A stretch of DNA of 32,688 nt from Candidatus Cloacimonadota bacterium (lineage in GTDB: Bacteria; Cloacimonadota; Cloacimonadia; JGIOTU-2), in assembly GCA_023129415.1 (NCBI GenBank), contig JAGMCF010000029.1, positions 1 through 32,688 on the forward strand. Reading direction: 5' to 3'. Shown one piece after another: positions 17,997 to 25,491 of the stretch (position 1 is the first letter of the stretch; every line of letters begins with the position of its first letter). The notes under the pieces were generated by a model. It worked only from the letters and a program-made list of their open reading frames with translations. It had not been told where the DNA came from and made no database searches. A program made the translations under genes and the position numbers.

Positions 17997-19351
17997 TTTT
18001 TGTTTATCTTTTCCACTTCACAACCACATTCACCATCCACAAAGTGAACACTGATTTTGTCATTAATTCTTAATTTTTTGATACTATTTATAATTTTTTT
18101 ATCCTTTTTTGTAATACTATAGCCTCTTTTCAAGATTTTTAGAGGATTTAATTCTTCTAATTTTGCAGTTAAGTTTAAAAATTTGTCGTGTTTATCAGAT
18201 AAATTTTTTAAGATAAGTCTAAATAGAATATCCCCGTAATGCATTAAATTTTTTTTTGGTTTTTCAATATATGAAATTCTAAAGGTTTGTGAAAATTTTA
18301 TTTTTAGCTGCTCAAGAATCAATCTATAATTTACAAATTTTTGTAAGGAATCTTTTAGGCGAAAGTGAAGCTCATCAATTTGCTGTAGATAATTAAGAAG
18401 TAGATTTCTCGGATGGGATTTTTCTAATCTGAGTTTGAGTTCTGTACATTTACTTCTTTGATATTGCAATTCATTTTGCATTAATGAAGTTAGTCTTTGC
18501 GAAAAGGTATCAATTCCATTTTGGACACTTTCTCTATCCGGGACTACAAGTTCCGCAGCAGCAGATGGTGTTGGAGCACGGAGGTCTGCAACAAAATCAG
18601 ATATTGTGAAATCTACTTCATGCCCAACAGCAGATATGATAGGGATTTCAGATTCAAATATTGCTCGCGCAACTGTCTCTTCGTTGAAAGCCCATAAATC
18701 CTCTATTGAACCACCACCACGACCAACAATAATTACATCTACATTTTTAAGCTTATTAAATGTTTTAATTCCTGATGTAATTTCTAATGCAGCATTTGGT
18801 CCTTGAACTTTTGCAGGATACAGAATTATCTTCACAGGAAATCTTCGAGTAATTACATTCTTTATATCTTGAATTGCAGCACCAGTTGGTGAAGTTACAA
18901 TGCCAATACTGGTTGGGAATTCTGGGATTGGTTTTTTCCATTTCTCATCAAACAATCCTTCATCCTCTAATTTTTCTTTAAGTTTACGAAAAGCTATCTC
19001 TAAATCCCCGATTCCAAGTGGTCGAATCTGGTTTACATATAACTGATACTGACCACTTCTTTCATATACTTTTATCTGTCCGAAGCAAATAACTTCCATT
19101 CCATTTTCTGGCTCAAAACGAAGATATTGATTGTATTGATGGAAAAATACACAAAGCAGACTGCTTTGCTCATCTTTCAAAGTAAAATAAATATGACCTG
19201 ATGAATGCCTTTTATAATTTGAAATTTCGCCCTTTACCCATAAAGTTGGAATATTGCTTTGCAAGATATTGTTGATATGTTTTGTTATTTCTGTAACAGT
19301 AAAAATGTTTTCGTCTTCTCTACTAATGGTTGATTCTTCAAATAATTTCAT
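17960..19351 (-). CDS. xseA: Exodeoxyribonuclease VII large subunit
   Basis: The catalytic subunit of exonuclease VII, which degrades single-stranded DNA in repair. At 463 residues it is of normal length. The N-terminal OB fold (TLWVKGEISNYKRHSSGHIYFTLKD) is followed by the conserved catalytic block IGIVTSPTGAAIQDI, DVIIVGRGGGSIEDLWAFNEE, IISAVGHEVDFTISDFVADLRAPTPSAAAE. A long coiled-coil region follows. The final dozen residues (KVKGKRQKKIKD) are encoded by heptamer repeats, so the true family C-terminus probably ended just before. The small subunit xseB is not in the window. No ribosome site is visible. A TTGACA lies only 29 bases before the ATG. Confidence 0.95.
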   Translation of the reverse strand: MKLFEESTISREDENIFTVTEITKHINNILQSNIPTLWVKGEISNYKRHSSGHIYFTLKDEQSSLLCVFFHQYNQYLRFEPENGMEVICFGQIKVYERSGQYQLYVNQIRPLGIGDLEIAFRKLKEKLEDEGLFDEKWKKPIPEFPTSIGIVTSPTGAAIQDIKNVITRRFPVKIILYPAKVQGPNAALEITSGIKTFNKLKNVDVIIVGRGGGSIEDLWAFNEETVARAIFESEIPIISAVGHEVDFTISDFVADLRAPTPSAAAELVVPDRESVQNGIDTFSQRLTSLMQNELQYQRSKCTELKLRLEKSHPRNLLLNYLQQIDELHFRLKDSLQKFVNYRLILEQLKIKFSQTFRISYIEKPKKNLMHYGDILFRLILKNLSDKHDKFLNLTAKLEELNPLKILKRGYSITKKDKKIINSIKKLRINDKISVHFVDGECGCEVEKINKKVKGKRQKKIKD

Positions 19352-19411
19352 AAATTAATCTTTTTGTTGTTAATATTTTTTGTCAATTTTGATATGATTG
19401 ATAATAAAAAT

Positions 19412-19448
19412 AAAGAGGAGAATCCATAGGCTTATGAGTTCTCCTCTT
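19412..19448 (-). terminator. Intrinsic terminator inherited from the broken sorting-domain gene
   Basis: AAGAGGAGAA (19413-19422) pairs perfectly with TTCTCCTCTT (19439-19448), with an inner CATA/TATG pair. Leftward RNA then runs into UUUAUUUUUAUU. It now lies at the end of the accessory operon and ahead of xseA. Confidence 0.8.
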
Positions 19449-19469
19449 GTAGACTATATGCTTGTCAAT

Positions 19470-19680
19470 TTATATCAGCAGTAACATCTTTTTTATTATA
19501 TTAGTTTGGTCAGATTTTAGTTTGTATAGATAAATTCCTGAGGAGACAGGTTTGCCAGTTTCGTCTTTCCCCCCTACCAGACAACAGTGGTTATTGGAGA
19601 TTGGTCATCCCTATTTATCGGGATTGGTATTATTGTCTTCACTAATTGACCATTAATATTATATATTTTTGTTTTCAGTC
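19470..19680 (-). pseudogene. Broken tail of a sorting-domain (secreted protein) gene
   Basis: The minus strand reads LKTKIYNINGQLVK, continues to TTVVW and then meets an in-frame TAG followed by a G6 run. After the frame is shifted it reads GKDETGKPVSSGIYLYKL and ends KKMLLLI with a TAA at 19470. This is the second half of a type IX-style sorting domain with one nonsense codon and one frameshift. The missing front half should lie beyond 19680, where the FlgT-C-like gene begins to read instead. The loop before VVW again contains CCAATCT/CCAATAA heptamers (19589-19606). I found no 5' part of this gene on the far side of the accessory block. Confidence 0.8.
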
Positions 19681-20061
19681 CAAAATATGCCTAACTAAAT
19701 CTCCGATTTTTACTGATGATACTCGTTTCTCTTGCAACTGTTCTCTCGTTTCTTCTTCCAAGGGTAATTCTCGTCGCTTAGACTTTTCTGTTAGTATTGC
19801 AGCTATATTGCTCAAAGAAAATGTATATGTCTCATAGGTTTCCGCAGTAGCGAACTTTTCACGGACATAAGTAACTTTTACTTTCGCTTTAACATATTCA
19901 AAGTTACCCAAAGATTTTTTAGTATCAGGATCCTTAACATCTTCGCCAGGCTCGTAGATTACGAAACGCATATCTTCTTCAACACCATGTTCAGATCCCT
20001 TATTAATAATGATTGTATATACATCTATTATCTTGGCAACTTTACCTTCAATTTCTGTCAT
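19675..20061 (-). CDS. Small FlgT C-terminal-like protein of unknown function
   Basis: A 128-residue protein without signal peptide or membrane segment. VAKIIDVYTIIINKGSEHGVEEDMRFVIY, then DPDTKKSLGNFEYVKAKVKVTYV and KFATAETYE, resembles the SH3-like fold of the FlgT C-terminal family. That family has a Gly-rich hairpin, a Dp-tg-lG turn and a second strand set. The resemblance is to fold and pattern; a flagellar role is not implied. A strong AAGGAGGTG ribosome site lies six bases before the ATG. It follows the TIR-like gene by 12 bases, so it belongs to the same operon as the restriction-modification gene. Its last codons abut the sorting-domain remnant, which may mark the edge of the inserted block. 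Confidence 0.7.
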   Translation of the reverse strand: MTEIEGKVAKIIDVYTIIINKGSEHGVEEDMRFVIYEPGEDVKDPDTKKSLGNFEYVKAKVKVTYVREKFATAETYETYTFSLSNIAAILTEKSKRRELPLEEETREQLQEKRVSSVKIGDLVRHILD

Positions 20062-20073
20062 AATGACACCTCC

Positions 20074-21081
20074 TTATAACATATTTTGTATATTATTTAT
20101 TAAATCTTTTATTTCTTTTAAGCTTATCTTCTTAACTTCCTCAGTAATAATCAACTCAAGTCTATGCTCATTAGGGACAAAATTATAATTTTTGAAACAA
20201 TACTGAGCAACTTTATCTAAATAATCTCCACCACCTTTTACCATATAAAATTCTACCTGAGCCAATCCAGTTGGTTGCACATGATAAACTCTCAATTGTC
20301 CTACTAACTGTTCAATTTCATTTTCTGAGACATAAAAGTTAAAATAAATATCTTCTGATAAATCCTTCGCTTCTTTTATTATGCCAACTAGCTTTCCTCT
20401 CCGATAGACTATTTGATTTATCTTAAAGTTTCTCTTCCGCAGAGATTGTAGTCTTTCTTTTAAATGGATTAACGGTTTATAATATTTTTTAATATATTGC
20501 TTTAGTTTTTGGGGATCCAAATCTAAGGATTCCTTTATAGGTCTAAAAGGCATTCTTTCTCTTAAACTATCTAATAACTTTTGAGATGCACCAAGCCATC
20601 CTTGAAAATCTATTAATGAAATGTCAATGTATCTAACAAAGTCTATGTCAGATGGGATTTGACGTTTGCCATTCAACTTACGGGACAGTATCAATGCAGG
20701 TTTATTGAATCCATATGCCATCCCTAACTCTAAGGCAACATTCGGGCGCAAGAATACTTTTGTTTCCTTTTTACCCGAGTCCTTATCAATAGTCTCATGA
20801 AGCTCACCTGATATATCAACTATACAGAATTGAGATAATTTTATTTTTAAACAGATGTCACAATAACTGCTTCTATCGTATATTTTGCAATCCGATTTTT
20901 TAAGTTCGTATTTTCTATGGCCACCATAAAATTTTTTGAGTGCGGAGTTTATCGCCTTTTCACGTTCTACTTTTTCAATGTCAAATGGCTGAATCAAGAA
21001 GTATGAGTCAGGTATTATATCCACAGGCTCATATGGACATTTACCAACCATTGGACAATAATTATATATTCTCGTTATCAT
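20074..21081 (-). CDS. TIR/nucleoside deoxyribosyltransferase-like protein (candidate immune effector)
   Basis: A 335-residue cytoplasmic protein. From the ATG at 21081, residues 1-135 contain paired cysteines (CPMVGKCPY, Cys9/Cys15), FLIQPFD, YCDICLKI (Cys74/Cys77), FCIVDIS and NVALELGMAYGFNKPALIL. The pattern of an Asp-ending strand followed by NVxxELGxA resembles TIR-like and nucleoside-deoxyribosyltransferase-like nucleotide-binding proteins. Glu118 is at the expected catalytic position. Residues about 180-335 are an unrecognised alpha/beta region. The frame is open from a TTG at 21090, but GTGGAAA places the ATG better. The start overlaps the end of the restriction-modification gene, which implies translational coupling. 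An NAD- or nucleotide-cleaving role is inferred, not shown. Confidence 0.65.
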   Translation of the reverse strand: MITRIYNYCPMVGKCPYEPVDIIPDSYFLIQPFDIEKVEREKAINSALKKFYGGHRKYELKKSDCKIYDRSSYCDICLKIKLSQFCIVDISGELHETIDKDSGKKETKVFLRPNVALELGMAYGFNKPALILSRKLNGKRQIPSDIDFVRYIDISLIDFQGWLGASQKLLDSLRERMPFRPIKESLDLDPQKLKQYIKKYYKPLIHLKERLQSLRKRNFKINQIVYRRGKLVGIIKEAKDLSEDIYFNFYVSENEIEQLVGQLRVYHVQPTGLAQVEFYMVKGGGDYLDKVAQYCFKNYNFVPNEHRLELIITEEVKKISLKEIKDLINNIQNML

Positions 21082-23872
21082 TTTCCACAATCCCTATCTC
21101 CTCTTTTGTCAAGTCATAAAATTCATAAACCAACCTATCAATTTTCCTATCAAGAATATCTATCTTTTGTTTGTAGAGTTTTTTATCCCTTTCTATTTTT
21201 GCTGAATGAAATTGCTTTTGTGCAGAAAGCATCTGGTCAACAAGGAAAACAAGTGTATTGTGGATTTGCTTTTCAGATGGATTGGAAAAATCTAAAAGTC
21301 TCACTGGGATTTCTTTAACTTGTCCAATTCTAATTTTGGGGAATATATCCGAATCAGATTTAAATTGTTCTTCATAAAAGTATTGAATAAGTTTTGAATT
21401 AATAATAGCTAATAAATATTTTAAGTTAATATTGTTTGATCTAATACAATACAAACTTCTATTTGTAATTATACCTGAATCATCATAGGTTGCTGTAATT
21501 CTGTTTCCAGTTTCACGTATAATCAACTTTTCACTTTTAAATATTTCTTCATCTTTTTTATATTCATTGTATATTTTATTTTCAATGTAATGTTTACTTT
21601 TCACTAGATAGCGAGATATGTCTTCTCCAAATAATATTTCAAAATGATTATTATTGGGAGAAATTGCTAATTTTCTTCCAATTTCTAATCCCCTGGTTAT
21701 CTTTACTATCTCTTCTAATTTTATATTATTTCTCATTAACTCTTTACCAATATTAACCATAGAATAAATATAATTTTCATTGTAAAAAATTTGTTGCGGA
21801 ACTTTATACTCTAAAAATTCACTATTTCTTTTTAAATAAAATGTAACTTTGCTTTTTTTATCTATTTCTTTTTTGAATATTATAATACAAGTAGGCATTT
21901 TTACTTTCTTAAATACACCATCTCCATAATTCCTAACTATTGCAATAGAAGAATTTTCATAAAAATATTTTCTTGAAAATTTATAATTCATCCCTTTCAA
22001 GAATAAATTTGGTATAATGAATCCCAATAATCCAGTAATGCTCAACATTTTAAATGAATTCTCCAAGAATAACTGAAAGATATCAAAAAAACCTTTCGCA
22101 CATTTATATTCAGATTTTGCATATATCTTGGTATTGTTATCTAAATTTTCATATTTAACATACGGTGGATTTCCAATCACCACATCAAAACCTACATCAC
22201 TCAGACCTTCAAGGTTTTGAAAACCTTGAAGGTCTTTATCTTGGTGAAATATTTTCGGAAATTCCTTCTCCCAGTCAAAAGCATTTATCTTTCTCATCGC
22301 ATCATTTCCAAACAGAGACATATCAGCAGTATCGTAAAAATCAGTGCCAATCAAACTATTTCCGCATTTGATATTATTACTCAAATTTGGCAAAGCTCTT
22401 TCATGGAATAGTTTTAATTGGCTTTGCAGTGTTTCTCTGTTTTCACCCTCAAGAACTTTCAATAAAAGGGAAAGTTTTGTTACTTCAACTGCCTGTGGGT
22501 CAATATCCACTCCATAAACATTGTTCAGCAAAATTCGTTTCTTCTCTTGTGTCGTTAATTGGTAACTATCCTCAGAAATTTGGATAATTTTATCCTTATA
22601 TTTTTTAATATCTTTCTGATAAAATTCTAAATGATAATCCAGCAGATATTGATATGCTTGAATAAGGAAGCTACCAGAACCACAAGCAGGATCGCAGATT
22701 GTAATTTTCGAGATTTGTCGTGGTGTTTTTCCTTTTAGCTTTTCACCAACAGTATTTTTTACAATATAATCAACAATGTATTGGGGTGTATAATACACAC
22801 CACCAGCTTTGCGAACTTCTGGCTTTTCCTCAACTTTTGCCTGATGAGAAGGTGTCAGCCGAATGGTCTTGCCAAGAAATTGCTCATAAATATTGCCGAG
22901 AATATCTGCTGGCAGAACAGAAAATTCATAAGGACTTTCAGGATAATAAAGGTGCAGTAAAATGGATTTCAGAACTTTGTCATCAATTGATATGTTAGAA
23001 GAAATTTTGTCTTTTTGAAAATCAAATATGCCACTATTATATTTATCATCTGCTATTCTGAATAGATGAAAGAGGTTTTTGTAAATCTCCTTTTTCTCTG
23101 CAAGTTTATATAAATTACGATAATCTTCAACTCCTCTATCTTCAGCGATTCTTAAGAAAATTATTCTATCAATTGTGAGTTGAACTACAAAATTTATTTC
23201 AAAAATTGAGAGTTTCTTATTTCTCAAAGCTATGTTACGAGCAAGAGTATCCCGCCATCTTTCAATCTCTTTGAGAAATTCTTTGTCCACCTCAGAAGTT
23301 CCTTTTTTCTTTGTTGCAGTGGAGATGTATTTGTCAAAACTTCCTTTTAATATTGATTCTTTGGAAAAGGTGTTATAAATAAAATCCAAATTTTGAAGAT
23401 ATTTATCATAAGTTTGATAATAAATACGAGCTATGCTTGCATTATCCTTTTGGTTTGGTTTTATTCTGCAATCGTAAACAGAGAATTCCTCAAAATCTGT
23501 AAGAATAGAAATTGGTAGTTTTGCACTCCAGGCATATCTGCGAAGCTGGTATGATGGATGAATGTCGTATTTTATATCAACCGCTGGTTTTTTGGCTTCA
23601 ACAAAGAATTTACGCACACCTCCAATGCGAAAGGAATAATCAGGTGCTTTTGTTGTTCCACTGATTTTAATCGTATCTTCGTGGACAACTTCTTTATATT
23701 GTTCAGCAAATCCCTGCTTGTTTGCAACATCCCAGTCAAGTGCAGAAAAGAATGGGTCAAGAAATTCTCGTCTTAGTTGGGTTTCATTATATTTCGGATT
23801 TTTGTATATTTCTTTATTTCTGTGGAAGCGGATAACTAAATTGGAGATAATATTTTTGGTTTTTTCTTTCAT
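21062..23872 (-). CDS. Type IIG-like restriction-modification enzyme (fused nuclease and adenine methyltransferase)
   Basis: A 936-residue single-chain enzyme predicted to methylate and cut DNA at a specific site. Residues about 25-110 hold a PD-(D/E)XK nuclease (APDYSFRIGG with Asp78, then VEAKKP with Glu92 and Lys94). A helical linker spans about 150-360. The gamma-type N6-adenine methyltransferase follows, with DPACGSGSF (394-402) and GNPPYVKYE (567-575). The last 300 residues form the target-recognition region (IVKITRGLEIGRK, RIGQVKEIPV). Directly before GNPPY, residues KDLQGFQNLEGL are encoded by a perfect 33-base palindrome. No clear ribosome site is seen. TTGACA lies 28 bases before the ATG. 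The downstream TIR-like gene overlaps it. The recognition site cannot be read from sequence. Confidence 0.9.
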   Translation of the reverse strand: MKEKTKNIISNLVIRFHRNKEIYKNPKYNETQLRREFLDPFFSALDWDVANKQGFAEQYKEVVHEDTIKISGTTKAPDYSFRIGGVRKFFVEAKKPAVDIKYDIHPSYQLRRYAWSAKLPISILTDFEEFSVYDCRIKPNQKDNASIARIYYQTYDKYLQNLDFIYNTFSKESILKGSFDKYISTATKKKGTSEVDKEFLKEIERWRDTLARNIALRNKKLSIFEINFVVQLTIDRIIFLRIAEDRGVEDYRNLYKLAEKKEIYKNLFHLFRIADDKYNSGIFDFQKDKISSNISIDDKVLKSILLHLYYPESPYEFSVLPADILGNIYEQFLGKTIRLTPSHQAKVEEKPEVRKAGGVYYTPQYIVDYIVKNTVGEKLKGKTPRQISKITICDPACGSGSFLIQAYQYLLDYHLEFYQKDIKKYKDKIIQISEDSYQLTTQEKKRILLNNVYGVDIDPQAVEVTKLSLLLKVLEGENRETLQSQLKLFHERALPNLSNNIKCGNSLIGTDFYDTADMSLFGNDAMRKINAFDWEKEFPKIFHQDKDLQGFQNLEGLSDVGFDVVIGNPPYVKYENLDNNTKIYAKSEYKCAKGFFDIFQLFLENSFKMLSITGLLGFIIPNLFLKGMNYKFSRKYFYENSSIAIVRNYGDGVFKKVKMPTCIIIFKKEIDKKSKVTFYLKRNSEFLEYKVPQQIFYNENYIYSMVNIGKELMRNNIKLEEIVKITRGLEIGRKLAISPNNNHFEILFGEDISRYLVKSKHYIENKIYNEYKKDEEIFKSEKLIIRETGNRITATYDDSGIITNRSLYCIRSNNINLKYLLAIINSKLIQYFYEEQFKSDSDIFPKIRIGQVKEIPVRLLDFSNPSEKQIHNTLVFLVDQMLSAQKQFHSAKIERDKKLYKQKIDILDRKIDRLVYEFYDLTKEEIGIVENDNENI
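22203..22235. repeat. Perfect 33-base palindrome inside the restriction-modification gene
   Basis: Two 16-base arms (AGACCTTCAAGGTTTT and its complement) flank a single central base at 22219, with no mismatch. It is in frame and immediately upstream of the methyltransferase NPPY motif. Confidence 0.9.
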
Positions 23873-23968
23873 AATTTTAGCTTTTTGGATTAAATAGTCT
23901 TGTCAACAAATTTATCTGAATCTTCCAAATTTACATATCGTGCTTTATTGGCATTTTACACACCCCGT

Positions 23969-24080
23969 CATTCCGACTTCGTCAGAATGCCACCCCTCTT
24001 CCGACAGAGGACGGACAGGCAAGAGGGGATTTTTTTGCATATCTCCCCTATCAAGAGAAGAAACGGCTTTAGCCGAGAGA
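23969..24080. repeat. Cluster of three hairpin elements between the restriction-modification gene and rsmI
   Basis: Three structures are seen: CATTCCGAC/GTCAGAATG around TTC (23969-23989), CCCCTCTT/AAGAGGGG with a 20-base loop (23993-24028) and CGGCTTTAGCCG (24064-24075), flanked by ATCTC/GAGAT. A T7 run follows the second hairpin on the plus strand, but no rightward gene ends here. The rest of the 23873-24104 gap holds only a TTGACA near the restriction-modification start. Confidence 0.65.
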
Positions 24081-24104
24081 TGTGTAATTCATCACCCATA
24101 TTAT

Positions 24105-24926
24105 CTATATCCTCAAAGAAACCTGATAAACTCGGTTCTTTTTAATATTAATGCTTTTTGAAATTTCCTTTACTGCTTCCCTTTTTGAAAGACCGAGACT
24201 AATTTTTTCCCGTAATAATTTCTCAATTTCCGAATCAGAGATTTCTCTTTCTTCAGCACCTTCAAGTAAAATTACAAATTCTCCTTTTAGATTTGTTTCA
24301 TCTAATTGCGATAATACTTCTTTAATAGTTCCTCGGAAAAATGTCTCATAAATTTTCGTTAATTCCTTTGCAACTACTACTTGCTGATTGCCCAAAATAT
24401 CTAAAAAATTCTGGAGAGTTTGAATTACTCTTTTTGGGGATTCGTAAAAAATTAAGGTCTCTTCTCGTAAAATAAAATTTTGTAGAAATGCTCTTTGTTT
24501 GCTTTTTGATTTTGGAAGAAATCCGAAAAAGGAGAAATTTTCAGTTGAAAGTCCTGAAGCTGAAAGAGCAGTTATGATAGCAGAAGGTCCGGGAATTGGA
24601 ATGACTGGAATTTCATTTTTGATGCATTCCTTTACAATTATCTGCGATGGATCAGAAATTCCGGGTGTTCCAGCATCAGAAATCACTGCAATGCTTTTGC
24701 CAGATTTCAACTTATCAATTAGAAATTCAGTTTTTCGTTTTTCATTGAATTTATGATAGCTAATTAACTCTGTTTTAATATCATACTTTGCAGTTAATTT
24801 TGATGAGTTCCGAGTATCCTCAGCTGCTATTAAATCTACTTCTTGCAGAATTCTTATCGCACGGAAGGTTATGTCTTCCAGATTACCGATTGGGGTTGCT
24901 ACGATGTATAAAGTGCCTATTTTCAT
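24105..24926 (-). CDS. rsmI: 16S rRNA (cytidine-1402 2'-O-)-methyltransferase
   Basis: Methylates the ribose of C1402 in 16S rRNA, tuning decoding at the P site. The 273-residue protein has the tetrapyrrole-methylase-type fold with YIVATPIGNLEDIT at the N-terminus. AAEDTRNSSKL, VISDAGTPGISDPS, VIPIPGPSAIITALSASGL and FYESPKRV are the full set of RsmI landmarks. A C-terminal helical extension (SLGLSKREAVKEISKSINIKKNRVYQ) is also typical. No helper gene is adjacent. It lies just upstream of the accessory restriction-modification block and reads in the same direction. The ATG at 24926 is the obvious start, because MKIGTLYIVATP matches family N-termini. Confidence 0.95.
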   Translation of the reverse strand: MKIGTLYIVATPIGNLEDITFRAIRILQEVDLIAAEDTRNSSKLTAKYDIKTELISYHKFNEKRKTEFLIDKLKSGKSIAVISDAGTPGISDPSQIIVKECIKNEIPVIPIPGPSAIITALSASGLSTENFSFFGFLPKSKSKQRAFLQNFILREETLIFYESPKRVIQTLQNFLDILGNQQVVVAKELTKIYETFFRGTIKEVLSQLDETNLKGEFVILLEGAEEREISDSEIEKLLREKISLGLSKREAVKEISKSINIKKNRVYQVSLRI

Positions 24927-24963
24927 ATTTTATCTTTAATGAAGAATCAAAATTGAAATGATT

Positions 24964-24996
24964 TACTCCGTAAAATAAAAAATATCTTACAGAGTA
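24964..24996 (-). terminator. Possible weak terminator after the small lipoprotein gene
   Basis: TACTCCGTAA and TTACAGAGTA form a 10-base stem with one position that pairs (G-U) only in minus-strand RNA, with a 13-base loop. The following sequence is only moderately U-rich. The rest of the 24927-25091 gap is featureless AT-rich DNA. Confidence 0.4.
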
Positions 24997-25091
24997 TAAA
25001 AGACAATTTAATTTAAGTATTTGTTCAGAATTATTACTCAATCCATTTAAAAAATATAATATTAAAAAATTTATGAAACTTTCTCCAATAC

Positions 25092-25385
25092 TTATTTTTT
25101 CGATTTTCTTTTTGTTCTAGACAATGATAGTCCACCAAAACCGCTAATGATAGCAATATAAAAACCAAACTCATACCACCAACCAGTATTTGCAGTTTCA
25201 TATATTCGGATATTAGGATTAAAAATTCTAATAATAAGTGATATTGGAGCGATCCATCCATGCCAAATACCCCAGAAAAATCCAGCAGGTTTTTCTTCAG
25301 TATGCTTACTATCTCCGGGGATGCAACCTGATAATAGAATAATGATAAGTAATAATAGAACTATTTTAAAGTATCTGTTCATCAT
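25092..25385 (-). CDS. Small conserved lipoprotein with two membrane segments
   Basis: A 97-residue protein. Residues 6-20 are a lipoprotein signal ending LLSGC (Cys21). A second hydrophobic pair covers FFWGIWHGWIAPISLIIRIF (36-55) and WWYEFGFYIAIISGFGGLSL (69-88), with a Lys/Arg tail. The GIWHGWIAPISLI and NTGWWYEFGF stretches recall a small uncharacterised membrane family seen in many bacteria. No function is known to me. GGTGGG lies upstream of two adjacent ATG codons (25385 and 25382). The gene follows the unrecognised protein at 25492 after 106 bases, in the same direction. Confidence 0.65.
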   Translation of the reverse strand: MMNRYFKIVLLLLIIILLSGCIPGDSKHTEEKPAGFFWGIWHGWIAPISLIIRIFNPNIRIYETANTGWWYEFGFYIAIISGFGGLSLSRTKRKSKK

Positions 25386-25491
25386 TTAACCCACCTTTTT
25401 GAATTAATATAAATATCGAATTATATAAAATTTCCAACAATATTTTGGTTAACAAATTAACTTAGATTTTATTGGGGGAAAGTGTAAGAAA

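Noticed and set aside
19381-19386. TTGACA as a promoter for xseA
   Set aside because: It is only 29 bases from the ATG and has no acceptable -10 element at normal spacing, unless the message is leaderless.
19470-20061. Programmed frameshift joining the FlgT-C-like protein to the sorting-domain tail
   Set aside because: The small protein lacks a signal peptide, the tail has its own internal stop and second frameshift, and no slippery site lies at the junction.
23993-24036. Terminator for a rightward gene
   Set aside because: The stem and T-run look right, but no credible plus-strand gene lies upstream.
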